A stretch of 64,000 bases of DNA, taken from contig JBITNC010000001.1 of NCBI GenBank assembly GCA_050084985.1, positions 143,840,001-143,904,000 of the forward strand, written 5' to 3'. The first letter of the stretch is position 1; each line of letters opens with the position of its first letter. Source of the stretch: Nageia nagi. Its lineage: Eukaryota > Pinophyta. Both the position numbers and the translations under genes were made by a program. This document shows positions 1-11,520 of the stretch, piece after piece. The notes under the pieces were generated by a model. The model did no database searches. It was given only the letters and a program-made list of their open reading frames with translations, and had not been told where the DNA came from.

Positions 1-120
1 ACGGACTCATACACATTTTCACATTTAAATAATCTTAAAACAGTCAAGAATGAGGTGTTACAAGAGCATGATTTCTAGCGAAAGTATTACATGTTCATCC
101 TATTATTCGCTTCATCTCGA

Positions 121-248
121 ACCCAAGAATCATTTGATAGTTTTATAAAAAAAAAAAAAGAAAAAAAAAAAAGAAGAAAAGAAAGAGAAAAGATGATGAC
201 AAAAAAAAAAAAGAAAGTATTACTACATCATATCAATGATTCTTGGGT
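121..248 (+). repeat. Long hairpin with a polypurine loop
   Basis: The arm ACCCAAGAATCATTTGAT (121-138) pairs with ATCAATGATTCTTGGGT (232-248), leaving one unpaired base. The loop of about 90 bases is almost all purine on this strand (A-runs broken by G). The same arms and purine loop occur in the second Tat copy at 43225-43314, so the structure belongs to the element family. Its role is unknown. It could be an RNA hairpin near the 3' end of the genomic transcript. Confidence 0.7.
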
Positions 249-599
249 GATTACAATATCCTCTACCGGGGCTATAGACACCTGACTGGCAGTAGAGCAA
301 GGTTGTAGTGAGATCGAGGGGTTAATCCTCATCGGGGCTATGGACGCCTGTCTGGCAATGGGGCATACCTTACTAGTGGCGACATGTCCATATTGGTTAG
401 CGACCTTCTTTCCTATGGACCTCTGTACATTTCATATGGATGAACTAGCTTATATATTTTATGCTCTTGTGACATTTAGTTTGAGATTGTCTAGAGATGG
501 AAATAAACATCATTGCACACACATGAGTCTATGATAATTTTGAGAACATCATGACTTTGTTTTATATCATCTAAAGAAGAAAAAATCTAATGGTGATTG

Positions 600-3560
600 G
601 TTAATATGGTCAACTTGAATATTATGATCATTACATTTCTTCATCATCCCATACCTCCATCCCATACTATTTATTATTACATAGTAATTAATATTACACT
701 TATGTTTATCAATGCCTTGATGAGTTGATTAGTTTATCTTTCTAAATACTCAATACATCCTATGTCTATTCATTTGTTATAATATTTTCATATTAACATC
801 CACCACCACCCCATACACATTATACTATACCAACTTTTATATTTCATTATCCAACATCCATATATTTCCTAATCCATTTTTATCAATTATTAAATTGGAG
901 GTGCTTCCATATTATTTGAGACAAAGAGTGAGTAATTGCTCTCCCCATTAATATGGGAGTCAACATTGTTGTTGTTAAAACCTTTTTGCTTCTATTCTTA
1001 TCTACAAGTTTAAGCAAGAAATTGCCCTTAGTATATTGATAAAAGTCAACCCTAGAACATTGTTAAATTTTATAGCTTCCATTATTCTTTGGGATCGAGA
1101 ATAAGAAATTATTCTCCCCATTGAATTGGAAGTCAATGTTCTTTTCCTATCATATCCTATCCATTTCAACCCCTTAGAACATCGTTAAAAAATTTCCATC
1201 ATTCCTTGGGATTGAGAGTAAGAAATTGCTCTTCCCTTTGAATTGGAAGTTGATGTTTGTATTCCCTTTCCATTCATTATCATCTACCCATAAATTGAAT
1301 GTGTACTACATCTTGTTCCATATTCTTTGGTACATGTTATCATAAAATAAAAAGTATTAGTAGACCAGCTTGATAAATGATACAATCTAATACTACAATT
1401 TTTCAAATCATTATCCTTAAATTTGAAGATATTTAATAATATCCAAATCAACATCGATGATTGAAATAATAATAAAACTAATAACAATAATAGAAAAACT
1501 TATTCAATATTGAGATACACCATCAATGTGTAGCACATCAAAGTACATTGATGATTAAAGTCTAATAATCATGCTTTTAAATGTCTTAAGAATGAATAAT
1601 AAAATACATAATACAATCATCTATCATTATGTTGATCCTTGTAGTAAACTTGAGTTTGTATCATCATCTCAATAAATAAAGTAGAATGCATTTGTCTTGT
1701 TTTCAAGTCATGTTCAACAAAAAACCTCAATCATGAAAAAACATATTTCTAATGATTTTCGCAAGAAATGATCATGAAACCCATTCTGCTGGGGCAAATA
1801 AATTATCAAACATTAAAATGTTATCTACTTTGAAAGGACTCCACGTCACATACATGCTAATGGCATAGAGCCTATGGAATACAGTGTTCCATAAAATAGC
1901 ATGTTGTAGACAAGCATGAGTACTTAGTAAAATGTAGAACTTATTTTCAAAACACTTTGATTGCAAAAATTCAAAAGTTTATGTTTGATCATAATTTGGG
2001 GCAACTATGATTGTCCATGACCCAAAGCAAATCATTTGCCTCTATCATCAACCAACAAAATCAAGATTTAAAATATTCGTACATAAGTTGACAAACTCAA
2101 GTGTATGAGTCTTGACTTAACCACTTACCAACCTCAAGTATATTATCATCTACTTATGAGTCTAGTGGTATTTGTATAAGTCTACAATGATAACATATTA
2201 GTTTGTTTGTATCTTCTTAAGATACATGACTATGTTTGCTCACCACATCATGTATCACATATGCATTGATGTTTATGAAAAAATCGTATGTGATTACACA
2301 CAAGTGTCAACCATTCTTCATATTCATACATCACATATATGTATTCATGGGAATAAGTCAAAATAAAAAAGAAGATAACCAAATAAACATGCAAACTCGA
2401 TCATAAATAATTTCATCATGAATCCTTGATAGGACAAACACCATTTATTGTTTATGATCTTACAATGAATCATGAACTTCTTAGTTCAAATCATATGTCA
2501 TGATTTAGTCATCACTTATTGTTATATGTATTCAAGAAAATCCTAGTCATCAGAAAACATGATTCCAATGATTTTTGCAAAACCTACCTTTTTAGAGAAT
2601 AACATAACAATCAAAATTCAAATTAGTGCACACAAAGGGCACTTCATGTCATATAATTGACTCGGCTCCATATATTCCCTTGGAATAAACACAAGACACC
2701 CATGTAATGATATATGGAAACAAGCCTTTAGTACCTATTTGGTGCACAACCAACATGTGTTCAAAATACTTCAATTGCAAAGATCAAGAAATCATACTTG
2801 GATAATTGGGATAAATACAATTTCTCATGACCTAAAATCAAACCTTATGTTCACCTATAAATGATTGAAATAATAAGGTTAGAATCATTCGTACATTTAT
2901 CTTACTTGTTCACTAGCTAATATGTATTAGTTTTTTGAACAGTCTATCACCATCGTCACTGACATCATTAGTCAGTTCAAAAGGGGCCATAATGCTAAGA
3001 AAAGCACCACAATAACATAGTAAGCTCATGATCACTTAGTAAGACCATGGCTACATCTCTCTTAAAATGTACTCAAAACATTGTTAATTAGAAAATTGAA
3101 AGTTATATGTCTACTCACGGTTAAGGTAAATAGGATTGCCTATAACTTGAAATAAGATGTTTATGCTCAATATGATTCTAAAAGACTTATACAAAATATC
3201 ATCATGAAACCCATTCTATTGGGTCAAAAGCAGAGAAAAATGAAATATGACTTGTATATACAAAATAAGCTTCCTATCACATACTCGCTTCGGCATGCGG
3301 AGACAAACTAGAATCTTGTCACACAACTGCTATAAATAGCACACAGTATGGAGATTGACACAAGTATAGTTTTGATGTATCACAATATCATTTTCAAAAT
3401 GTATCAATTGCAAAAGTTAAAAAATCATATTCAGCCATGACAAGGGCTATCCTCATGACAACATCGAATGATGAAATATATATAAATAACAAGTTTTGAT
3501 TTAGAGAAGCTATAATTATATCCTACTGAAAGATCTTAAGCTTTATACGAAAAAGATTTT
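600..3560 (+). repeat. Diverged tandem repeats in the 3' region of Tat copy 1
   Basis: Related blocks recur at about 1740-2080, 2545-2900, 3160-3500 and 3570-3900. Three carry a line of the type ATGAAACCCATTCTGCTGGGG (near 1770, 3205, 3645). All carry a segment of the type TTTTCAAAACACTTTGATTG followed by an A-rich stretch (near 1945, 2758, 3391, 3823). The copies are strongly diverged and unequally spaced, so the boundaries are approximate. Stretch 600-1740 holds AT-rich sequence with a smaller imperfect repeat near 905, 1085 and 1200 (a form of 'gag agtaagaaattgctctcccc'). No coding potential is seen. Tat-lineage elements are known for hypervariable, repeat-bearing 3' regions, which fits. 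Confidence 0.6.
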
Positions 3561-3997
3561 GATGATATTTCTTAAAAATATCGTTAACATTTACAAATAT
3601 CAAAGGAGATAAAATGTGATGTATCATTGTTACAGGAGATCACCTTGAAACCCCGTTGTCGGGACAAAGGACAACACCATCAAACTCATATACTAAGGAG
3701 GACTTATACGGTACATGTGCACTTAGACATGCAGAACAACATTATAGAAATATCATGCAACTGTCACACAAGCTCAACACATTTTCATACCGAAAACAGT
3801 CACTTCTGAAGTATATTCAAATTTGTTTTCAAAACTACATCAAATGTAAAATGAAAACACATTTTATCATAATTTGATAAATCAAAATTTTGATTCATTT
3901 AAGAAATTGAGTCAAAACTTATATCACAATCAAGCAATAATGCTTCTCATTTTATATTTTTGAAATCATCAACCACATAATTTCAGTTGATAATTTC

Positions 3998-4011
3998 AAA
4001 AAGGGGCAAAA
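3998..4011 (+). promoter_or_regulatory. Polypurine tract of Tat copy 1
   Basis: AAAAAGGGGCAAAA lies directly before the LTR start TGTAGACACC. The same tract precedes the 3' LTR of the second copy. It would prime plus-strand DNA synthesis during reverse transcription, and it fixes the element's orientation as rightward. Confidence 0.85.
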
Positions 4012-4206
4012 TGTAGACACCTAAAAATGTCCCCTTCTTAACTAGTAAACATTGAAATAATCATAACTCTTTATACAAGTCTCAAACAAGCTTGAAAACT
4101 TCATTATTGGATAGCTCTCATCAAGTACATGCAAAATGAGTGGTCACATGACCCCTTTTTGATAAAAATTGACTATTTGGTGGTCGTTTCAATATTGTTA
4201 TAAAAA

Positions 4207-4300
4207 CTGCTAACCAGTCGCCGGCGTTTGCCTTGAAACGCCGGCATTTTGATACAGTCGCCGGCGTTCGACATTCAAACGCCGACGACTCTGTAACAGC
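4207..4300 (+). repeat. Iterated CGCCGGCGTT palindrome in the LTR
   Basis: Four copies of GTCGCCGGCGTT or its reverse complement lie about 20-25 bases apart in an otherwise AT-rich LTR, upstream of the TATA-type sequence. Copies in the second Tat element are at the same LTR position but carry many CG to TG or CA changes. The position upstream of the presumed start suggests a U3 control element, which is an inference. Confidence 0.7.
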
Positions 4301-4435
4301 CGAATAGAAACCAAAATGGCAAGGAAAAGTTGGAACGCTTTGTTTCTCCAAGATGAGGTGGATAGAGGGGGTCAGTTACGACCTACAGTGGCTATTCACT
4401 TCCTCTTACCAGCCTTAAAACATCTCATCCAAAAT

Positions 4436-4447
4436 CTATAAATATAA
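4436..4447 (+). promoter_or_regulatory. TATA-type box in the Tat LTR
   Basis: CTATAAATATAAG lies about 135 bases after the palindrome cluster and is conserved as TATAAATA in both LTRs of the second copy. It is a plausible core promoter for genomic RNA. The transcription start is not visible from sequence alone. Confidence 0.5.
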
Positions 4448-4860
4448 GCTAATACAAAGCAAATAAAGAGGAATTGAACCCATTTTTGAAGTAGGGTAAT
4501 GCTGCCAAAATCTTGTGAGCTTATACATTTTATTGTTTTATGCTAGTTTCATTTTAATACTTGTCATACATAGATGCTTTGATGTTATTATCTTTTGCAT
4601 GTGTGTAGGATTTACAGGTTGCTCATACCAAGGGAAGAAGCAAACAACTCAAAACAATGAAGATTTAATACTCTTTATTTTGGCACATAGCATTTTGTAA
4701 AAGTCCCTTCTAAGGGCAAATTGTAGTTTGAACTAAAATTGAATATCATTTTGCAATTACAACATGTCTATCTATGTTATATAATTTGAGGTTGAATGAA
4801 GATTGAAGAATAATGTTATTTTTTGTTATTCTATATTCCAGCTCAATTTTCATTGCAACA

Positions 4861-5308
4861 AGTATGATATCAAAATAGATCTTGGATGTCAGGATAGCTC
4901 GCAAAAGGAAGCACACAAACCACAGCCTTGTAGGCGGTACCAAGAGATACCTTAAGGGGTAGCCACTTACAAGACCATACGCGGGATCATGTGTATCCTT
5001 GTTGTGTGGACTTACTATTAGATCCCTTATTTATATAGATAATAGATAATAGATAATACAACCCATGGGTCGGCATGCATCTACATAAATAAGGATAATT
5101 CATAATATTCAAGATAAACACACCAATAACAAGATAATTCATGCAATATTCAAGATAATCCATGCAATATTCAAGATAATCATTATAAAATTCATATTCA
5201 ATACAAACATTGATATTATCACTTTAATACATTCAAGACATATATTTAGGCCAAGCATATTTCATTAATTTATTGATTTAAAAATATAAATTCATTTTTA
5301 TGTGTTAA
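4861..5308. other. Unassigned AT-rich spacer
   Basis: No coding frame is supported. At 5108-5185 a unit of about 22 bases of the type AAGATAATTCATGCAATATTC occurs about three times. At 4920-5040 the sequence is less AT-rich and is followed by a 'atagataatagataatagataa' stretch. It could be a remnant of another LTR, but I cannot pair it with anything in the window. Confidence 0.4.
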
Positions 5309-5898
5309 CACAACCACAACAACCATAAACATAGTATTCTTTCATTAGAAATAGGAAATATTAATTATAATAATTTTCTATTTTCTCCTCCTCAAAACAT
5401 TCAAATAGCAATCAATTGTCAAAGCATTATAAGTTATTGAACTAAAAAAGACTTGTAACTTTAATAGAAACATTTATGTGTTGGAAGTCAACAAGATCTA
5501 ATAAAATGGAACAATCTAATATGTAGAATTGAACATGAAGAATCACAAACAAGATAATAGACATAAGATATATTGTGGTTCAGAGAGAATAGCCTACATG
5601 CACCTAAAGAAATTACTTTGGTATTATTTAAATAGTAGAAGGAATTACGATCCATAGAAAGTCATTGTACAATTCTTTTCAATACAATGCCTTCAATGTT
5701 CACATGATATTAGGTGATCTATATTCAAGGATTTTTCAAAAATATAAATAGTAATTTATAATTTATTGGTGAATTTTTCCATTTAATATTTTAAAGAGTT
5801 GGTGCAAAAATAAAAATTTAATTTAAAATATTGATTTAACTTAGTGACCTAGGCCAAAAAAAAATAAAAAAAAAAAAATTGGTGATAATGGTGTTACT

Positions 5899-7620
5899 TT
5901 TTTTATAGTAAGGGTAAATTATATTTTCAAAACATGGGTTTTAAACCAAGATCTAAAACTGATCACAAAATGGTTTCTACAACAAGAAACCACTATCCAG
6001 CTATACCCGATGGTAGCCAAAAAGAGATTAAAGCATCATTAGAAACATGGCTAGGATTTGGCTAGAATACATGTTGAAATACTTATCACATTACAGCCTA
6101 CATATGATCATAAAGCAATACATTAGGGCTCTTGGGATTTCTTTCCCCTTATTTTCCCAAGAATGGCTTTCTTTTATTTATTCCTAGCTTCAACTCTAGT
6201 CTATATCCTGAAATGCAGAATAAAGGAATCAGACTCAAGGATGGGCTAATCTGCAAGTATATAGGCTAAGGGTTTAATGTTGAGAGGATTAGGGACTTTC
6301 TCCTTTGTTTTTGATTTATGCATTTCTTTCACTACTCTCTTTTGGGTGAGAACTTCCTCTTTGTTAGATTGAGTTTCTCCTGTAGTCTTTATGGGTTTAG
6401 GTTGATCTTGATTATAGGTCAGGATATATGGGAAAGTAACCTCAAATTGGGCTACTTATGTACTACCTATGAGTGTAGAAGTTATTTCTTATTTTTTAGT
6501 TTGACCAACCTCTACAACAAGGGGCTTCATATGATCAAGATTTTCTACTACAAATTCTTCAACTTTCTCTTCTTCCTCCATAGACATTTCTAAGTCTTTC
6601 ACAAGTTCCTTTTCTTGATTATCTTCAAGGCTATGGGAATTAGATTTTGATGTAGTCTAGGTGGCTTACTGGGGAGATTCTATCAAATTCTACATATTTC
6701 CTAAGATTGAACCCTTAGTCTTGATCATTACTTATAATGTCCCACACTTCATGGTCCTCTTCAACCTCTCTATGGTTTCCAAGCTCAACCATGCATCTTT
6801 TACCTATGGTTGTGGAGAATGAGCTTACATGTAGAGGAAAAGGATATGATTTTTGAAATGGAAGAGGTGGTAGGGATGGGACAATATCTAAATTAAGTAA
6901 AATTATACCACCTTTCAAACTCCTACCTTGGATTTTGTAGTTGACACAATTTGGCCCAAGCCATTCATTCGCATCCATCAAAAAATTGATATCAATAAGG
7001 TAGATGAATATAGTAAATGTACCAACAGTCACATCATCTACCCCTACTTCCATCAAAATAGTCCACATCATTCATTCATTTGAGGTATTCTCCCATCAAC
7101 ATACAAGGTGGTCAGGATGGGCTCTAAGAGGAGCTAGCATCGAAGAGAGTATGACTCAACATCCTTGGTGGGGTCTATCTACATGTAGTAATTGATATTC
7201 TCCCATAATAGACTTAAAAATTATTTCCATGTTCAATCAGGGTTTCAATTGTGTTCTTTAAATAGCCTATCATTTCATTCCTTTTAAATCTCCCATCAGA
7301 CATGGGGAGGGATCATTTCCCAAATTACCTTAGATTTCTTATTTTTACCTTTCAATATCATTGCTCAATGACATTTGCTAATGAGGTTGGAGATTAGAAT
7401 TCATTATTTCCCATAGTTCCTTGGTGTAACCATAGTGTAGGAAGATATTTTGATATTTCTTTCAAGTTTTCACATAGAACACATTTTCTTGGGAATCCCA
7501 TCCACTTTTTTTTAGCACTTCATTAGTATGGATCTTTCCTAGCATAGCTTCCCATAGGAATCTAGCTATTTTAGGGATTAGGCCTTTTATCCATATATTG
7601 GCCCATAATATCACAACAAG
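5899..7620 (-). mobile_element. 5'-truncated LINE fragment inserted in copy A
   Basis: Copy B lacks this segment. It is flanked by GGTGTTACT (5890-5898) and GGTGTTATT (7621-7629), a 9-bp target duplication with one change; the empty site GGTGTTATT is at 15363-15371. A T-run at 5898-5904 reads as a short poly-A tail on the minus strand. At the other end, codons from about 7600 to 7462 (minus) read IPKIARFLWEAMLGKIHTNE, the pattern of the zinc-binding domain that follows LINE reverse transcriptases. The 1.4 kb beyond it contains a 118-codon frame (7071-6715) that I do not recognise. 5' truncation, poly-A and target duplication together fit target-primed reverse transcription. Confidence 0.6.
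6715..7071 (-). pseudogene. Unrecognised 118-codon frame inside the LINE fragment
   Basis: An open frame lies downstream of the zinc-binding relic on the same strand. It has no membrane segment or known motif that I can name. A stretch near the middle is rich in leucine, isoleucine and proline (LNLDIVPSLPPLPF). Upstream in the same strand the frames are broken by stops. It may be a chance survivor of the LINE 3' part or belong to a second insertion. Function unknown. Confidence 0.25.
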
Positions 7621-8443
7621 GGTGTTATTGTAACCCAAAAACTTCATCGATTTTAATTTTAAAAATCTATAAAATTCATTTATTAGCTAATATTCATGGC
7701 TAAAATGAATACTAGTCATAGGTAACTTACAAGCATGAAAGAGAATAATTAATTGTTGAAGTCAAATATAAGTGGTAGTCATAAAGAAGCATAATAGATT
7801 TTTCAGGTTTGAGATAAGTAACCAAAATGAGAATGAACTTTTTATATAGTAGAGGCAAGTAATATGAACAACATTCATATTATGAATAATATGTCATGAG
7901 CATATCTTTCATAATTTATGTATGAGTATAATTCTTTTTCATATTATTATGAATAATATTCATAATATATCAATTAGTATAGGCAAGATGCAACATATAT
8001 CATATCTTGAATTAGAACATAAAATCTCTTTTTTCATAAACACTTTCAAAAGGCTTGTTAAGAATTTATAGTTTAGGATTTTAACATCACCCCTAAAATT
8101 TATTGATTAATGTTGGACTCCTTTTTATATGATATTAGGATTTTATAACCTTGAGGTAATTTTTTTTAAGCTTTATCATTTAAGATTCAAAAGAGAAAAA
8201 AATATCCTTTATCACATGCAAAAGATAAGTATAATAAGCACAACATGTTCTTCTTCCTTTCCTCTCTAGACCTCCTTTCTTTCTAGGTCTTTGCTTTGAT
8301 TCTACAATACATCAATAAGCACATAACCTCAAGTATAAGAGTTTAGCTTAGTTATAATAGTTGAACCTAAAAGAATTAATATACTCCTTTATTTCATGCA
8401 ATCATATTCAATTCTAGAACTTACTAGTATATGAAAAGTGTAA

Positions 8444-9490
8444 CTATGTGTGTGTGTACATGTGTGCATGTATGTGTGTGCATGCATGTGTGCATGTGTG
8501 TGCATGTGTGCATGTGTGCATGCATGTGTGTGTGTGTGCATGTGCATGAGTGTGTGTGTATGTATGTGTGTGTGTGCATGTATGTGTGTGTGTGCATGTG
8601 TGTACGCATGTGTGTGTGTGCATGTATGCGTGTGTGTGCATGTGTGTACGCATGTGTGTGTGAGCATGTGTGTGTGTGCAAGCATGTGTGTGTGAGCATG
8701 TGTGTGTGTGCAAGCATGTGTGTGTGCAAGCATGTGCATGTGCATGTGCATGTGCATGCATGTGTGTGGGTGTGTGTGTGTGTGCAAGTGTGAGTGGGTG
8801 TGTGTGTGGGTGTTTGTCTGTGGGTGTGGGTGTGGGTGTGGGTGTGTGTGTGTGCATGTGGGTGTGTGCATGTACATGCATACATGTGCATGCATGTGTG
8901 CATGTTTGTGCATATCCATGTGTGTGTGTACATGTGCATGTGCATGCGCATGTGCATACATGTGTGTGTGCATGCATATGTGCATACATGTGTGTGTGCA
9001 TGCATGTGCACACGTGTGTGCATGTGCATGTGTACATGTGTGTGTGCATGTGCATGTGTACATGTGTCTGTGCATGTGTGTACATGTATGTGTGTGTCTG
9101 CATATGTGTGCGAGCATGTGCATATGTGTGTGGGCATATGCATGTGCATGTGCATGCATGTGTGTGTGTGTGCATGCATGGGTGTGTGTGGGTGTGTATG
9201 CATGTGCATGTGTGCATGTGCATGTGTGTGTGCATGTGTGCATGTGTATGTGTGCATGTGCATGTGTATGTGCATGTGTGTGCATATGCATGTGTGCATG
9301 TGTGTGCATATGCATGTGTGCATGTGTATGTGTGTGTGCATGTGGTGTGTGTCAATGTATATGTGTGTGTGTCTATGTGTGTGTGTGCATGTGTGTGTGT
9401 TTGTGTCTGTGTCTATGTGTGTTTGTGTATGTGTGTCTATGCATGTGTGTATGTGTGTGTGTGTGTGTCTATGTGTGTGTCTATATATAT
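8444..9490. repeat. About 1-kb TG/CATG tandem repeat
   Basis: The + strand is a near-continuous alternation of pyrimidine and purine: TG runs punctuated by CATG, with rare GGGTG and TCTG interruptions near 8770-8850 and 9360-9480. It ends in TATATATA. Copy B has only about 55 bases at the same place (16185-16240) between matching flanks (TAGTATATGAAAAGTGTAA before, TTATATTCTTCCTTTACT after). Long frames on both strands here encode only Cys/Val/Met or His/Thr/Met runs and are artefacts of the repeat. Strict alternation of this length favours left-handed DNA in principle. Confidence 0.95.
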
Positions 9491-10446
9491 AGTTTAAGGA
9501 TTACAATGTTATATTCTTCCTTTACTCAAAACTTTAAGGGATATTTAAGATATAAAGGCATTTCAAATAAAAAAAAAAACATAATGATAAGTCAATCCAC
9601 TATATTCTATATTGTTGTATATATTCCTTATGCATTTCTACTAATACTAAATTTGACTATTATTATGTAATTTATTTGACTTCATAAAACCAATGATTAA
9701 TTTTTTAGACAAATCCATTCATCAAGATAAAATGTAATCTATAAAGTTTATGGAGCTCTTCCAATTGTTTTAAAATGAAAACATCCATATTATAGATAAA
9801 TTATGCTTATATAGAAGTAAAATTTTGTTATCTCTAATCTTAGTTTGAACAATAATATTTTTAAGAAAAAGAAACAACTCTTTGCATTACTAAATATTTT
9901 TATGTGAATCAAAAGAAAACTAATAATACTCAAAAATATAAAATCAATTCAAATTGCATATATGCAATATCTTAAAATAAAACAATATTAATACATAATG
10001 TAAAAAAAAAATTAGAAACCAAGTATATTAGGAGATTCCAAATCTTTTAATAACCATAACATATAGAGCAACTAGGATATGGGTGATCTCACTATTCTCA
10101 TATTATCTAATTGGAATTTGAATTGGTTCTAAAATAGAGATAATATTTTCTAATTTTACACAAGATTTAATAGTAAAGATATGCTCAAAATACACCTTGT
10201 AAAAAATATTCAATGATTATAGAAGATTTTTTTATGTTTTGAATAATAGGCTTTTGGGCAAGAATTTGCAATAGAGCAAGAATTAGTAGTGGTTTTGGGT
10301 TTGAATTTCTTGTTTTTTGGGAGGTAAGATATTATTGTTTCTAGATTGGGTTTTCAATTCTTTTGGCTTTGTTATTATTAAGGGAGTTCCCTTTGGGGAC
10401 TAGTTATGAAGGGGGTGAAGGATGCTTGGGAGAAGCCTTTGAATAT

Positions 10447-11245
10447 GTCTACATTGAAATCCCTAATGAAATTAAATTTACCATTTATAATTCAAAAGGT
10501 GAATGAGAAATATGGTTTATCAATAATTAACCTATCAAATAATATCTTAGATTAGATACCTAAAGTTAGAAAGAGTTATTTGATTGGCAAGGATGGGGAT
10601 AAGGCCTAACTTGGAATAATTGAGAAAATGGTCAAAATCAAGATGGTATTTGAAGGGTAGTGTCAATATTTCTCCTCTCCTATATGATTATGTTCTTTTT
10701 CCATTTGTTCAAGAAGATGATATTGATTGGATGCTTTAGAATCATGGTGATTTAGGAAGAGTGGGTTGATTATAAAGCATTGGTTTAAGGGATTTAGACC
10801 TAAGATTGAAAGTTCCAATATTGCCCCCATTTGGGTAACCTTACCTAATTTTCTTTTGTACTTTTAGTGTAAATAATATATTGAAGGAGTATTTGAGATG
10901 ATTGGAAAGTTGATTTGTATTGATTATTATATGGGTAATGGCTTAAAGCTTACTGATGCACATTTCTATGTTAGTATGGATGTTACAAAATAAGTGTAAA
11001 AAAAATTTATGTTAAAGACTAATGATGGAGAATGGATGCAGTCTATTCATTATGATATCCTTCCCTCTCCTTATGGGTTTCATAAGAAGTTTGTACATCT
11101 ATATAGAGATTGCTTGAATATTTTGATTCCTTTTTTTATTTATTTGTGGAAAAGAATGAATTTCTTGAAGATGAGGATCATTAAACTAAGACTAATTATC
11201 ATAGCAATAGTGCTAATAAAAAAAGGAATAAGAATAAATTGGTAA
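10447..11245 (+). pseudogene. L1-type LINE ORF1 relic (copy A)
   Basis: This is collinear with ORF1 of copy B. It begins ATGTCTACATTGAAATCCCT and carries the same DUF4283-like segment (WFKGFR near 10785) and the tail of the CCHC region (GEWMQSIHY near 11030). Stops occur throughout, for example in the segment matching RWYLK and just before the CCHC part. A deletion after about 11130 removes roughly 550 bases present in B, and another near 11345 removes about 330. It is not functional. In L1 elements ORF1 is an RNA-binding partner of the ORF2 replicase. Confidence 0.7.
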
Positions 11246-11520
11246 TGGATCAATGTTTGATTAGGTAAACTAGAAGTGCTAGAAAATATGTTGATGTGGG
11301 TAAAAGAACTCTCAATAAATAATCAAAATTAGTGATTAAGTTAAAGAAAAGAGGGGGATTTCAACTAGAATTATCAATAAAAAGGATAATTTTTCCAATA
11401 ATCTTCCTCTAATTTATAATCTATAACATGTCAATGCCATGATAAGGAGTCAATTTAAATATTTTTTATCAAGTAAAGATACTACAACAAGAAGATCCAT
11501 ATTATGAATCTATCCAGTAA

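Larger units (their letters stand above)
1..4860 (+). mobile_element. Tat-lineage Ty3/gypsy retrotransposon, 3' part (copy 1)
   Basis: This is the 3' end of an LTR element entering from the left edge. It matches, in opposite orientation, the 3' part of the complete element at 37971-55772. The block around 60-590 aligns with 43340-42980 read on the minus strand, 3640-3800 aligns with 39240-39050, and the LTRs align end to end. The order is internal 3' region, polypurine tract and LTR, so transcription is rightward. No gag-pol lies in the window. Positions 268-295 and 333-360 are two copies of a short segment present once in the other element. The 392-aa ORF and pol would lie left of base 1. 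The antisense plant mobile domain ORF of the second copy is not recognisable here; diverged tandem repeats take that place. The lineage call rests on the second copy. Confidence 0.85.
4012..4860 (+). repeat. 3' LTR of Tat copy 1 (849 bp)
   Basis: It starts TGTAGACACC and ends TTTTCATTGCAACA, giving the canonical TG..CA ends. It aligns along its length with the two LTRs of the second copy (37971-38804 and 54941-55772, inverted). It contains four copies of a CGCCGGCG palindrome at 4207-4300 and a TATA-type sequence at 4436-4447. No target duplication can be checked because the 5' end is outside the window. Confidence 0.9.
5309..11404 (+). mobile_element. Copy A of a duplicated LINE-containing unit
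   Basis: From the motif CAACCACAACAACCATAAAC onward this stretch is collinear with 14783-18900 (copy B). It includes the leader, the TG-rich repeat, and an L1 ORF1. Copy A differs by an inserted minus-strand LINE fragment (5899-7620), by a hugely expanded TG/CATG repeat (8444-9490), and by deletions relative to B around 11130 and 11345. The shared left boundary suits either two full-length LINE copies with a 2-kb leader or a segmental duplication. The right end breaks inside the endonuclease region near 11404. Confidence 0.75.

Noticed and set aside
91-285. Lys-rich frame at the left edge
   Set aside because: It reads through the purine loop of the hairpin; composition is dictated by A-runs.
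4121-4351. Frames inside the Tat LTRs (also 38514-38699, 55482-55667, 54742-54999)
   Set aside because: They are antisense or off-frame readings of LTR control sequence and change between LTR copies.
8389-9670. Long open frames on both strands (up to 322 codons)
   Set aside because: They lie in the TG/CATG repeat and encode only dipeptide-like Cys/Val/Met or His/Thr/Met strings, in all frames. Open because the repeat has no stops, not because of a gene.
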